DNA from: Beta vulgaris subsp. vulgaris
Lineage: Eukaryota; Streptophyta; Magnoliopsida; Caryophyllales; Amaranthaceae
Direction: 5' to 3'
DNA: 64,000 nt
NCBI RefSeq assembly: GCF_026745355.1
Contig: NC_079205.1
Location: forward strand, 69,283 to 133,282
Part shown: positions 15,701 to 30,700 of the stretch, one piece after another
How positions within the stretch are numbered: the stretch's first letter is position 1
Layout of the letters: every line of letters starts with the position of its first letter
Program-made: the position numbers and the translations under genes
Notes under the pieces: generated by a model
What the model was told of the DNA's origin: nothing
The model's database searches: none
The model's input: only the letters and a program-made list of their open reading frames with translations

Positions 15701-18700
15701 ATGTTTTAGTTTATTGATTAAGGGATATTTCTATTCTAGTTAGTCATATAGTATATAGCTATAAATCCGTGATCTGTTTCTTTCCCCGGATAGAGTGGGG
15801 AGCTAAATATTGAATTTTGTGTTGTACTTTTTGTGCTAACATTGAGTGAGAGCACTCTCGTTGAAGTTCAAACATATCAATGATTTGGATTTTAGCGTTG
15901 CTGCCACTAAAGTTAAACTTAGGAGTCGTCACCACCTGTTCCTTATCATCTCTTTATTTATGCATCGAGGGTGAAGCCTATGAAAAAGCTAAGTAATCTT
16001 GATACCATCTCATAGTATGACTGTGGTATGTTGGTTTGATCTAGTGGATAGGTTAATTTTGTTTTTATTCCAAACACAGAAATCTGAGTTTTCATGAGCT
16101 CATTAACTGAGTGAGATTCATGAAAGAGGTGTTGATGCAGTCCTGAATAACCGTTTCTAAAGCTACAAAAAAAACTGGTGCAAGTATTTGGGAATAACAT
16201 ATGCTGTTGTTTGATATGCAAAAAGTTTTACTCTCTTCCGAACTTTTACATTGCTAATCAAGAAGTTACTTTGCTCTTACTCTTAAGATTGTATATTCAC
16301 TTGATTCATATAATAATACTTCTTCTGTTCATAGGTTCCCAAAAGAAGATCAGGATGTTCAGAAAATCCAGATATTATACATGGTCTACATCTTCTCTAA
16401 GGTGCTAATTTGCATGCCCGTGGTAAAAAAAAAATCACAAGAGGAAGCTAGCAAGGAAGTGTGACCCATATACAAAAAGGAGGGACAAAGACAAGGAACC
16501 TAACTCCCTTGATCTATCATGAAGCAATTTATCTAAAAGTTCTTCTAGAGAGTAAGGATAAATATGATAAAAACCCTACACTTGACTCCAACTATACATA
16601 GCCTAAATAAAAAACCTTAGCAACCCCAATCCCCTCAATAATGCCATCTTCCACTCTAGCAAGCCAAGTAGTCAACCTTCCAAAATCCTTCTTTGCCAAG
16701 CTACAATAACATCTTTCGCATAAGTTTACACCCGTGTCATCCCAAACAAGGCCAACAATATGTGCTACACAGAAAGGATTCAAAAACTGAAAAGTAAAAG
16801 ATGATTAATTGACTCTTCCTACTTATGACACAAACCACAAAGGATCAGTTGCATGGAAAAAGTTTGATCTCTAATGAACATTGTAACTTGGGGTGTTCTC
16901 TTGTCTATAAAACCTGCCCATGCAAAATTTATATAAAGAATGTTAAAAAAAAAAAGAGACGTTTAGTCTCCCAATTACCTGAAAAAAAATTTCATTGAAA
17001 AAGAGCCATAACATATCATCCCGCCAAAACTTCTCAACATCTCTAACGCAATCAGCCACCTCAATAGAAAGACGTTCCAAAAGCCTGATATTCTTTCTTA
17101 CAATATAAGCACCATTTGTGCATTTACTGAGAGACCTGTTCTAGGGGCATTTATCTAGAACTTCACTAAATACACATGATTTGGACTTGGCCATCTCTAT
17201 AGGTTGCCTACAAACACAATCACCATCAAATAGCCCAAGCCAATAAATCAGTCAACAACATACCTAAATCAATAACTGATCTTTTCAAGGCCAACTGCAA
17301 ACAAGATAAGCAGTTCCGTTTTACCATGTAGGTAATAAAGAATATTACTACCTCTATCCCATATTAATCGATGCAGTTTTACCATGTACACCATTCACAT
17401 AACCTACTTTGACCATATTTCCATCAAGACAAATGTTAGTTTATTAGATGGTAGATTTGTCTTAGTGTAAATTTTCTATATTTTTCTATACATAGCCTAA
17501 ATCATGAAGTATTAAATTTTTCTAATTTTGCTGATATAGAATTAGAGATATTAATTATCACACTTGTGCAATTGCATGTGTGAAAATCAAACTATATCAA
17601 TTATTATGAGTATAAGGATTCAAAAGAAGTTATGCATATAGAGACCTAGGATATAATATACATGCCCGCAAATACCTCAAAAGTCTCTAAACTAAAAAGC
17701 CTATAGACAGATTATCAAGCCCTGGATCTATGGAATCATGCATCGGCTATTCAACAAATCAAGAAATGACACAGCCATTCAATGGGTACTATGTCATCAC
17801 TAAAATTTTCATTGACAGAAAGATGCCTCGTTAATTCTGAGCAATGATAGGGGCACCCAATCCTTGTGGCAGAACCAAGTAGGGGCATGTTAGATTTTAT
17901 ATCTTAAAAACCATAGCTAGAAAGGCGTCACCTACTCACCTCCCTCTCGTCCAGTATCCACCTCTATTTTCTACTATATTTTTGTGCACTGTTGTTTAAC
18001 ACTCTCTTCCTTTTATTGTAAATATTTAATTTCATGAGCCACTTCAACTTTTACCTTTGTATTTCTCATGGCTATTTCATAATTTCATTATAATTACTAG
18101 GTGACATGAACTTATTATCATTTAAAAATTCTATGCTTCTCTCCTCCACTTCATCCTACAAAACAAAAAAGTCTTTGTCGATTAACATATAACCATGACA
18201 ATACATGGGATAAGAAATGAAGGTTACCTATTACCCCCTAGTTGATTGACAGGTAATAAACTTCCTCCACTTCATGAATAACCAAGTCTGAAGATACAAC
18301 TCCCTATTATGATAAGAGTTGAAAGAAGTAGTGCTCCACCTATTCTATCAGCGATACCAAATCTTCTTATTCTTATCTCAGTAAATCTTCCCTTGCTCCA
18401 TTTCACAACCAATCTCAAGCGAGCTAGAATCCATGTGAGGAAAAATCAGACGAGACCCTCCAAACTTAATACCAAGGGCAATAATAGCGGAACAGAAGGC
18501 AAAGTAAAAGGAAGTTTGTACTATACTCCTCTATTTGCCACGACCGTCTCATAATGATATCTAACTCGCGAAACACTTTGGATCATCAGACAGGTACAAG
18601 AAACATGTTCACTAGTTGGAAAATTTTTGATCGTTTGGGGATTTTTATCTAGAGTGAATTTCAAGAACATAATTCTTTTATTTATTAACTTCGATCGCTG

Positions 18701-21700
18701 AGAAATTCTTCTAGATAATTTGTTTTCTAGTTAAAATATAAGAACATTTTCAATAGTGAGCACATATAAGGTCCTTTCTTTACAGGAACTTATGTCAATT
18801 TTTGAAGGTATGATACACCTATCCGTAGTTTATCGGGGGAAGAATAATTTCTTGGGACCAGGGAAGTGAAGGGGCTGAGTCCTACTCTATAAGTGAAAAA
18901 TGTAAAGTCTCATGTGACCTTCTAATTTCTACCTCCCCCCCCCCCAGCCTAACCCAAGAAAGAAATCAAAAAGGCAAAGGAAAGCATGTTGTAAATGAGA
19001 AGAGCCAGAACCAAAAGACAAAGGAGCAAACATGCTTGCTGGAGACGGTGGCCATCTAGCTGTAGGCATTATTAATGTTGTTATTTTGTTAGCACATTTC
19101 TCTTATGCCACAGCGAATCCTACAAGCCAGTTATCTAATCATCAATAGTTCAATACAGAAAGTTACAAGGATAATACTTGCTAGCATCACCCCACTTTGG
19201 TATGTCCAAACTCCAAAGATCTCCAGCAGCCTATATATTAACAGTGTAACTTGGAAGTATTTCCCCTTTCTTCCAACTCATTTCTTATTGGAATCATAGA
19301 AGAAGTCAACATATAGATTCTAAATACACGATATTTTTTATGACAGCAATTAAATGGATAGATTGTAACGGTATCATTCAAGTATAAATCATATCCTGAA
19401 AACATCAACATATAGAACTACGAACTTGCCTGCTCCTGAGAAAACTGATCAGCCCAGGAAAAACCCCCATCACGATGTTGTTGGTATTCTGCTTCCCAAT
19501 CTCCAGACATAGATACTGAATTCTCTTTGACTTGATTGCCTTCTACAAAAAGTTCACCTCGACTCATCTTTGACACGAATTGGAGGAATCTTGAATTCTA
19601 CAAGTTGCAATGTGCGTGAGATGAAACCAATGTCAAAAGTAGGAATCAAGTGAAAATGCACATAGACATTGTCACATGAACAATGGCAACTCAGAAAAAG
19701 CTTAACTGTCATAGTTCACAATCCCGCATACTTTGATCAGTGTATCCTTAACGCACGCACGCGCGCACATATTTATTGCCCCCTATATTTTGTCCATTTT
19801 CACAAGTCGTACTACAACTGAACCTTTATCAGTAAACTGCCATAATTAAATATTGTTCTCAAGAAGACTAATTAGTCACCTTTACTAGAAAAGGCAATCT
19901 CCATGGAACTTAAACTTATAGACAAAAACCAGAAAGAGATATTTAAAATGCAATAGAGCCCCAGGCAGCGAGAAAGAGAGTAAACTGTTCAGTTCTTATC
20001 TCGGTCACGTAATATGTTCAACCAACATGCTAGCAATTTGTGACCGCCAAGCAGCTCAATTGCACATAAAACAATAAAAGACTTCCTGAAAGCCTGTGCA
20101 CCAACAACCACGAGTTGTGGAGCAGCACTATGACAGCACTCACCATGATATTTCACAAACCACATCTTCACATGTCCAGGGGAGTCAATGAGGCCATTGG
20201 CCATTGGTTAATTAAATGACTAGATTTTTTTCTTTTCATCCAGAAAAGTTCTTTACAAATGGTAGAATACAACATAAAATGGCAGGGTGTAACAACCAAT
20301 TTAGCATAAGAGCATATATATAATATAGTCACAAGTTAATATCTATAAGGGAAACCCAGTAATTTAGATGTGGATTCCAATTCCATGACTCACTATGCTT
20401 CTTGTTCTTGTTCAATTATGAATTCCAACTGAGTTTTATTGTTGGATATCGAGCATCACCAGAGAAACCGTTTTTGTGTTACTTTGTCTTGCTTTATTTT
20501 GTTTCTATTTTTTTCTTCTTTTTTTCCTCTCAAGACACCTTTTATTCTTGATTTTACCTTGTCCAGTTCCCTAAGATATCCACATCCTCGTGTGAAAAAG
20601 ACATGAGTTACTAGACCCAAGGAGAGTACACAAACCTGAAACTTCGGGTCAGTGTTTTGGGCTAATGTGTGTGCAAGCATACGGGTTTGCTCCGTTGCAG
20701 CTAGCCTTGACATATGTTGACTCGATGGTTGATTCAGAGTTGCAACCTGAGCTTGCTCCTGTAGGACGACAGAACGGCCTCAGTTTATATGACAGATCGA
20801 ACACATCAGCATAGATCACAAATCCAATTCAATTTGAAATACTACTCCATCTTGAAATACATTAACTATTTGATTTAGGCACAAAGATTAAGAAGGAAGT
20901 ATAAGGTTGTCCATTTACAAGATATTGGGGTCAAAAAGAATGGATGTGCTGAAGATAGAGGGTAATATTATATTGAGAGAAGATAAAAGGAAGTTATGTG
21001 ATGCCGAAAGGAGCTAAAGCTTGACAATATGGCTCTCTTATATGTATTTTGTTTTTTTAGGAACCATACGGTTATATCATGGGATCTACATGTTGAGAGT
21101 TGTAATATTAAGTATTGGGCAATTTTAATTCATTAATCAGATAATAAATTCAGTGTTACTTAGTTTCCTAATAGTGGCTTGTTTCCTTTTCCTAGTTGGA
21201 GCATCAAGCAAGTACTCCTCCCTAGAAATATAGATCGGGCTGCATGTTCAAAAAGGGTGTTTATGAACAGAGAAATTTGTGTTCAGCATTTGTACTTAAA
21301 ATCAACCCTTGAAGAGAATTATTGTTAAGAGTTCGAGCAGATTGGTTGTTGATCTAGAATTTAGTGTGATTGCCACTAGAATAAACCTCAAAAGCCGCTG
21401 CCTTTTTTAGATTTATTAATTAATTCCACCATTTGAATTACCTAAAAACCTTCCATCCATCAAAAGTTGTGAAGATCAATAACAATATGATTGAAGATAG
21501 TTGATACTCTTTATATTAGAGTTCAGATGTGGTCCCAACTCAATAAAGGAATGCACAAAGTATATAAGACATCCTTATATGGTAAAATGGATAAAGTATT
21601 TAAAGGCAATGCAGTAATTTAGATTTCAAACTTTAGTTTCAAGGCTTTTGGTGTTTCTGACTCATGTTTTTCAGATATTCAACACTCTTGCAGTCTTGCT

Positions 21701-24700
21701 CAAAAAAAAGAAATATTAGTATCAGGCGGACTTCAGATAAGATGCACTTCTTACGTGCTCAAACTCTGAGGCCCAACCATTAGGACCATGTTCCTGCTCA
21801 AATAAATTGACCCAACCATTAGGACTGAAAGACTCTGACTTGTGCTGCCTATACTCAGCAACCCATCCGGCGGCAGCAGGAGCATGAATACTACCTTGTG
21901 ACTCATTCCAGTACTCTTCCAGCTCTCTGACCCTACCAGGCAAAGGCCCCTTTATTTGAATATCATTGTCAATATCCAGAGAATATAGTAATGCATCCAC
22001 CTGAGGAAAAAGAAATATAGAATGTAAGTACAGATGGGCTAACATTGTGTATGTCAAGCTCAAGCAAATCAAAATGACCCTTATAATCTTGCAAACATTT
22101 TGCAAACCCAAATTATTTCGGCATACAAAGGACACTTTCCATCAAAAAAGACACCCACTATAAGCAGATAGCAACATAGTGATATCCTTTCTTCCCCTGC
22201 TAATTGGGTAGGACCTCTTTTTCCCTCTCTTTTCTAGCTATCCTCCAGCAACTACTTGTGTTGTACACTTGTACCTTTTTAAATTTTAGCGCTTGAATAA
22301 GTACTCGTGCCTAAACCCAATAGCCAGGTCTGGGACAATAAATACATTGTCGGTGTATGTGCGCACAGCCATGTTAATGGGTCATTCTATGATTCTATCT
22401 ACCTCACCCGTACTCTCTCCCTCACTCTCCCCCTCTCCCTTGTTCTCGTTCAGTTAGAGACCGCTTGAAAAGATTTAAGTGAAAAAAAAATTCAAGTGTC
22501 GTCAAATAATAAGAGTGTAGATTTGGAGACAGTTTCCTTTACAGAATAAATAATGAAAAAACAGGTACTTAATTAAAATCCCCAATTCTAAGATCTGATA
22601 AAAGAACAAAGTAAATAATTAATTAATTGACACAAAATGACAAACCTGTGCATTAATGAAGTCCTCACTCTTGTCTGCAAACATATGCCGAGCCATTATG
22701 CTGCTGCGATTACGGATACATTGTTTTTCACCTTTGGTCAGCCCCAACATAGGTAGTGCAGTGGGCCGTAAAGGTACACCAAAACGACTACTATCAACAA
22801 AGGAGTGCAGAAAACCAGACAAAACTTTTTGTGGTGGTCCTGCATAGTTGCAGCAATCAGCTGACTTGCACAATTATGTACACACCTAAATACAGTAACA
22901 TACTCCAATCATTTTATGTAACCACATCATGGGTAGGAAGATCTAGTCTTAAGGCTATTGGGTCATCTTTCTTTTAAGCAGGTTGATCAAAATCCAAAGC
23001 AGAATGACAAGTTCAGACTTCAGACTGCATGACAGAAGTTATTGCAACTTTAAAAAGAAAATTCTCTCTGGAATTCTCTGTGAATGCTAATTGGAAGACT
23101 AAAAATTTACAGATCCTATAACTTAATTTTGCATGGCACTGCCAAAGAGAATGATAAGTGTCCGAAAGTGAGTAGTTACTACTATTTTCACTATGTTTCT
23201 AGGTTGTTCTCTGGGTGTTTTCAGGGTCATTTGCACTATCTTGTACACATCCATTTTCAGCTTCATTTGATCCCAACTTCTTTTGTAGATCCCAAAATAC
23301 CTTTGCTTTCGCATTCAAAACCGTTTCATTTGTCTCTTTTTTTCCACCTTTATACTACTCAATGTTCTCTTTGTTTCTATGCTTTACCCTCAAGTCTTTA
23401 TCATATTACAAAGAGGTCTCAAGCCCAAACATCAATCCTACTTATGGCCAGAAACTTCATCCCTATTAAACTAATAAAAGCGTTGCATATTTAATTTAGG
23501 CGCCTATAAGAAATTTATTTCAGATTTCTCCTACTGAGAGCCACACTATAGCATATAGATAACATAAACATAAAGGAAATGGGCAAACTAAAGATATTGC
23601 AGTCAAGCAAAGTCAACTGCTTGCATTTATGAGATATTAGAGTTGCACTACAATGTTCACCTCTCAGCAAGCCATGATATAACGATAATCTCATATCTGT
23701 CTTGTTTTTCTTATTTTAGCGAAGATCAAAAATCAACAACATCCACCGATGAGCTCTAAACATGAAAATTAAATTCAAAATCTCGACAGAGTAGAGCCTA
23801 AAATACAACTTTCACCTACATACAAGCAAATTTTAACCCAATACGGGAAAGTAACTCAAGATAGGCACCAATGTTAAAATTCTACAAGCAATACTCCTCA
23901 ATTAAGAATAACAATTTAAAATAACCAAAGCAAAGAACAAAAATCTAATTATAATTTATAGCTATCTTGGGAAGAAAGCATCCACAAGGATATGAACATA
24001 TGAACATCACTCCAAACCAGGGAGCATATACTGATGCCTTTTTAAGACAAAACAGAAAACATCCAGCACATGATGAGCTCAAATCTCAAAAGAGCAAAAA
24101 GGCTCTTAAGCTTAAGGTTCTTCATTCAAATATTTAAAATTTTAAAAACAAAAGGATAATTTGTCAAAACAAACCTTTGATATACCACTTTTTGCAAGAA
24201 GCAAACTTTTATAATAAGAACTTAAGATTTTATTTTTTTTTGAGAGATACAATCATACAACCTTACCCTATTTTGAGGCGTTGACCCACTAGTTTCTGCA
24301 AAGAATCCACCCAAGGCACCCATTCTGATAACATACAAGAGAAGAAGCAAAGGGTAGAAAAGGGCATAATCAGATCATGCAAGGGCAAGAAAGTCTTTTC
24401 CTATTTTGCAGCCTCGTAATCTATGTCAGTTGGTTATTTTCTGTTGGTTATTTTCTGTTATCTTTTTGTGAGCTAGATTCTCTGTATTTCCATTCTAGTC
24501 TAGGACACCTGGAGGCTAGAGAATGGCTGAGTCATGCAATAAATAGAGAGAGGAGGTCAGGAGAAAGGTATCCAGAAATTAGAATAGAAGTGACCCCTAG
24601 AGAGATCTCACCTCTCGAATGTGAGAATTGTAAAATGATTTACTCTGGATCTCAATACAATCTATCGTTCTGTTTTCCCTAAACCTTGTTTCCCTGCAAT

Positions 24701-27700
24701 ACTTCTTAGTCTTAATCAATTCATAGCAGTTTCCAGCGTCGTTCCACCGATTTCCAGGTTTTTATATACCAATTTTTCTATCGAAGCACATGTGTGCGTC
24801 GGGTTTTTCCTTTTCCCACCCTTTCCCCTCTGATTTCTCCTCAAAAGAGTGTAAAAGCCAGGCGCAAGGGTAGAGCACATGGGGGCTTCAAGTAAGACAA
24901 CACCGGAAATCGATGGGTCAACGCCAGAGAAAAAGAGTAAGGTTGCTTTTTGGAAAAAATAAAAATAAATTTTTAAGGTGTTATGTTGGCAAAAAAAATT
25001 ATAAAAGTTGTTTCTCACAAAAAGTGGTATGTAAAAGGTTTGTGACAAATTTATCAAATAAATAATTAGTCAAACTTGAGAAAAGCATATACATAGCAAT
25101 ATGTCATGTTCTTTTCACCTTGGAAAACCGATAGTTAGTTCATATAGTTTTAGAACAACATTAATAAATTTATATAACTAGATAACAACTTAAATGTCCA
25201 AGCCCCAACTAAAATTCAGTTCCGACAATGTAAGGGCTTAATATAAATACAAATCCTACTTAACCATCCATCACAAAGCAGCCTAGAGCTTCTTCTTTAT
25301 TTGTCTTCAGATCAAAAACATGTTAAGGGAAAGAGAATGAAAAAGGAAGGGAATGATGAATGAAGACTTTTCATTCTCTAGATTTCCTTGTTTAGTCTGC
25401 GAATATTAAAAAACCGAATATTAAAAAACAAATGGTGGGGATAATGCCACTTTTAGGTGTCAGCTTTGAAAAGAGAGTGAGAATTTTTTATCAGATGTGA
25501 TCAAGTGACTTTTTACATAAATGGTTATACACTTAGTTACTTTTCTTAGCTAACCCTGGTTACCAATCTTCGTACCATTATTAAACCAAAGCCAGAAAAT
25601 AACTTGTTTCCTTGCCTTATTTTCGAGGAAAAATTGACAACATCAATCTCAAGTTTTGAGTGTCTTCCCATATTAATCCCAAGTACGTTTTATTTTTAAA
25701 CAATCCCAAGTTTATAGGTAGTCTTCTTGTATCCATCCAGGTGACCTAATACTTGCCAAAAGGGTTAAAAATGCTAACAAACAAGCAACTTCTTTTCAAC
25801 CTATTAAATTCGTTTTGGGCTTAAATATTTTTCTGTTCCTCAATTCCTCTCCTCTCGTATCGCTCATTCTCTATTTACCCGCCAAAGCTCCTCCCTAACC
25901 AGCCACCTCAACCAAGATCTCCACGTGACATGCTACCACCACCCCCACTCAGCACAGCATATCCAGCTCTAGGCTAATGCCAGGACGGCCACCAGAACCT
26001 GACCTTTTCCACTATTCGCACCACTACAACAAATAACACCAAGCCATGTTAGTGAAACCCAGAGTCAGTACTCAATTGTCCCAGATATGAAATGCACATC
26101 AAGAAATAAATATTCTAAAAAGAGAAATTAGGTTCCAGGAATCAATCAATTTCGAAAATTGTAAAGAGGGGCATTGTCTGGATGCCATTAATAGGGAGTG
26201 AAATAGAAAGGACAGATGCATAAACTATCGGTTTTGCATTTTATATATTTCTAGTTCTCAATTTCTTTTTGTTTTGAAATTCAACACCACTGCCAGTGAG
26301 AGATATAGCTAGGAAAGTTCGAATTTGTTTAACTTCCTATCAAATCTTAGAACAAATGAACAATTTTCCTTTTTGATAGTGTCAAACGGTAGAAGGGTTG
26401 ACCATGTAGAGTAATAGAGCCAAAGGAAAAAAAAATTGAAATTGAGACAAACAAGAAGAAACCAGATATGAAACGAAATGGCAGGAAGTAATAAGAAGCG
26501 AATGAGGAAGGAGACAAAAAAACTTAAATCATGTGCTAACCATGTGGTACCACTAAAGAGTGCCACAATCACTCTTTTAACCGGCCTGCTTGTGACTTGA
26601 GACTAATATGGGAAGACTACATATAAACTTGGAACTGTTTAAAAAATAAAACATACTTGGGATTAATATGGGAAGACACCATAAACTTAAGATTAATCTT
26701 GTCAATGTTTCTATTTTCCACCCAATTCATCCTTACCAAACAAGTCTGAAATTATGTTTATTACAAATTCAGATGGAAGGCAAACAGAAAGAAGAAGAGG
26801 ATAGCGAAAGGGAGCAGACGAAAGAGGTAGAATAGATTAACCTTCCATATCTTTTAAAAATTTAGAAGAGCTCATTTCATTAAAAAGGGTACAAAAATCA
26901 ATCGCTGCTATTTCTTTCCTTACCCATAGGAAAATTGACGCCTTAATTCTCCATCCTTTACTCCAAATCCCCTCCTCCCCAACTAAATGAAAATATGTAG
27001 GTTACGACGGTCAGATATTACAAAGAATATGGGTTGGCCTAGTTTCGAGAAAGATGCAAAACATTTGTGACAGCGTGCATTATAGTCTGACAGTGTTGCA
27101 GGCTGGACCTGTATCTGGATGATGACTTAAGCATGGATGCTTCAGAAAGTAAGACCCATTGTCCTTGCTGCCTCTTTAATTGATTCGCTTCAACTCTAAC
27201 TCTGTTCCCATGTTACGTTTCACCTCCTTAAGCCTGAACGAAGCTTCCTAACATCCTTAAATTGAAAAGCATTGTGTATATGGCAAGTAACCCCTAAAGC
27301 TGCTTTACAACTCAAAACACACCAAATCAAACTATTCAAGCAACTGCAATTCAAGACCCTTTCCCAAGTCAATAGACTAATGCCTAAATATACCATTACG
27401 TCTATCTAACAAGATTAAAGAGAAAGACTCAAAATTCCTGAATAGCAAACGAGATTAAAGAAAAGCAGAAGGGCAAAAAATGGAACAACAAGACAGAAGT
27501 ACCAAAAGAGGGGGCGGATCCACTATGGGTTTAGATGCACCCAATGAATTTTGGGGAAAAAAATGTGCAGTTTTTGTTTTTTTCTTCAAATAAAGAAAAA
27601 CAATAACAGAATATATACCATTTGCGTGTAGTACTGAACACAAAAACAAAAGGCAGCAAGATGGTTTTGTTTGTTACTTCAAGTGCGCTTGCTTTGGCTT

Positions 27701-30700
27701 CGTAGAGTCATGGTTGCGGGACCGACTCCTGCTAGTTATCATCTCCTTTTCTCCTTTTTTTTCCATCTTGGCTCTTGACTCTCCGTTTCCCTTCTTTTTT
27801 TTTTCACCTCTTGCCTTTTTGTTTTATATAGTCTTGGTGACTGCCCTCCTTTACTGCCTCTCCCATAGTATACACCTTTCTCTTCTCTAAACCCTAAGCA
27901 AGACCAAACGACAACCACCCTCCTCCACCGCCACACCGCCGGCCACGACCACCCATCGCCTGTGGTCGCGGCCCTCCCCAAAGCACAATATAAATTTTTG
28001 TTTCTTCAATCTAAATATATAATTAAATTTCACATTTGAAACATTAGAATATTTATTAATTTATTAAAATTTGTTTAGAGTTTCTAATAAATAGTTAGTA
28101 GTAATTGGGTATATGCCTATATGAGTGAGAAAATTGTTGTTCTTGCTTGATGTATGAAATTCTTTAAATTATGAAAATAGTTAGAATGTTAGATTACATC
28201 ATTTGAGCAATGTGTTAATTGTTTTTAATAGTATGGTAATAAATAGTGAAAATGTTGAATGTATAAGTTTTCTGGCCACAAATTCTTTTTGTTGCTTGTG
28301 TAGGATGTGGAGTTGTGTTTTTTTTTTCACTATGAAGGCTAGAATTTTTTCGGAAAGATCGTGCGGGGAAGTCTAAAAAAAACGTCTCATTGCTCTTCCC
28401 CTACTTTAGAACCTCCATATCCAATACAAGAAGACAATAACATCTTATTTAGCCATTGTGATTTGATATTTGAATTAATGTATTGAATTTTTAAGTAGAT
28501 GATTATAGCTTTTTTTTTTTACCTCTCCCAACCCATATAGTTGAATTCCTGGATCCACCACTAGGCGGACACCTTACAAGACAATTCAAAATGCTTCGGA
28601 TGCGGATCTAGCAATACAATGGACTTGGTTACTTAACAAAGATGTAAAAGCAAAAGTATACCATGTCGGCAAATACCAAGGTAAATAAATCTACAGCTGA
28701 AATCGTAATGGTCAAGAAAAACGGTATGACATGTCAAGAAACACGGTCACAGAAACAATGCCATTATATGCACATATATACACATACATAAATATAGGGC
28801 AAAAATCCTGTGAAAAAGGGTTCCTATGAGAGAACACATATAGGTTTAGAACATATGAAATATTTTTTACAACATGATATTTACCTTTTCAGATTTCAGA
28901 ATATATGCAACACTTTCTAGAATAAAATACTTTCGACCTTGTCATCTCCTACTATTACTACTCCAGCTTATTCTTGCTATTGCATTAGTAACAATGTAAC
29001 AACCACTTTCTCTCTCATCATCTTCAGCTTCTGCAGGCCATCACTCTCTCTCTCCCTCTGGAAACAATGATTTAGCTTTGGAAATCTGGGAAGTTAGTAA
29101 TTAAAGGGAGCTTCTAAGGACGCTTTTTTTCAGGGTTTTTCCTAATTAGTGGTCCAATCTCATGGACATATTGACGGGATTACCTTGTATTTTTAATTTG
29201 GTGTTGACTCTGATTAGTTAATTCATTGTAGTCAAACATAGAAGTATATCTCAAGAAAAAGAAAAAAGAACAAGTATATAACATTTTCAACACATTTTTC
29301 AATTTTCACCTTGTTCTAAAATTCATATGTGATCTCACTCGTTTTGGTCATTATTCATTTAACTTTCAAACACAGGGATTTAGGTTTAGAACATGAATAA
29401 TGACTTACTGAACATAAGCTACGAGTTCTACAACATGTGCCAAAAAATGCAGAACATAAGACGCAAGTTTTAGAGCATATGACTTTCAGATGAAGAACAT
29501 GAGGCATACCATTTTTGAACAAATTCCTATGGCTTTTTAATTCATGTTTATCTGTATACTACGTTTCTTGTCCTTCATTGCTTTTTCTACACATTTTTTT
29601 TCCTTATAATATCAATTTTCAAAAGAATATGAAATTATTCTTGTTAGTGTTTTCTCTTTAGCAGAGATAAATCATCATTTGGTTTTAGAAAAATAAAATA
29701 GAGATTTAGAACATACTACTAGTAAGAACAACATACTTAAGTTTTTTTAACATGAAATACAAAATCTCAGAACATGAAAATTCATAACTTAAGCTGAAGA
29801 ATTTCATTAGATTTCTGAAAAAAATTGTAACTTAAAGAACTTCATCGAATTTGAGCTTGAAACTTTAATGGAGTCTACTTGAGAAGAGTGGTCGCGCATG
29901 CACGCACACACATATGTATATATGCATGAGTTGAATAAAACTATCCAAGAATTTAAAATTGGTGTCACTTTTGCCAAGTCTCCCGATATTTTTAAGTAAA
30001 CTTAATACTATGTAAAATATTGCAAAAGAATCCTGAGATATAATCCAAAGTAGTTGACATCAGTAATCGTATATAATCTTTCCATAATCCTCCTATTAAT
30101 TTTCAGTCCTATTATTGTAGATTTAATTGTTTTCGACAAAACAAAAAATATACAAAAGACTCTAACCGGTATATGGCAGCGGTCAGAAGTCTAGTATGTA
30201 TATGAGGACACACTGGAAGAGATGGTAGGGAGCAAAATTAGAATCTATATCAAATCAACATAAACCTTCGTCAAATTCTATCTCAGTTGTCCTATTGAGA
30301 CTAAGGCATGTTATTTTGAGTTGTCTTAAAGTGGACAGGTCTACTGAAACAACCAAAAATAACAATAGAAAAATAAGAAAATTGTGAAAATTTCATAATT
30401 ACCATCCCAAGACGGTTGAGTTTGAGCCAGATATCCTTCATTATGAACATGTCGTGACTGAGGAAAATTTGATTCCCTCCCAGAATATTGTGCATCGTCC
30501 CAAGCTTCCGTAAATCCACCATGACTAGCAGAACGATAGTTGTGAAGAAATCCCAAGTCCTACACAAGATTAAATAATCCATTGAAGGCTTACCGCTTAT
30601 GTGATAAAATTCATGATAAAACACCATCACCAATCACAAAGCAAAACTAAGAGAGTGTTAACTATGTTAGTCATTAAAGGCTTCAGGGGTTGATACCCAA

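Larger units (their letters stand above)
22840..30402 (-). other. Large PEX5 intron (about 7.6 kb)
   Basis: It joins the exon ending QPSWD plus one base to the exon starting PPQKVLSGF, phase 1, with GT at 30402-30401 and AG at 22841-22840. It contains an LTR-like stretch near 24325-24720 (pieces resembling a promoter and leader, boundaries not proven), a TIR-like element at 27.5-28.6 kb and a cluster of AGAACAT motifs at 28.8-29.8 kb. The rest is AT-rich DNA in which I see no gene. Confidence 0.8.

Noticed and set aside
24325..24720. Complete solo LTR in the large PEX5 intron
   Set aside because: The stretch has LTR-like composition, but I found no matching target duplication or convincing TG...CA ends, so it is mentioned only within the intron entry.
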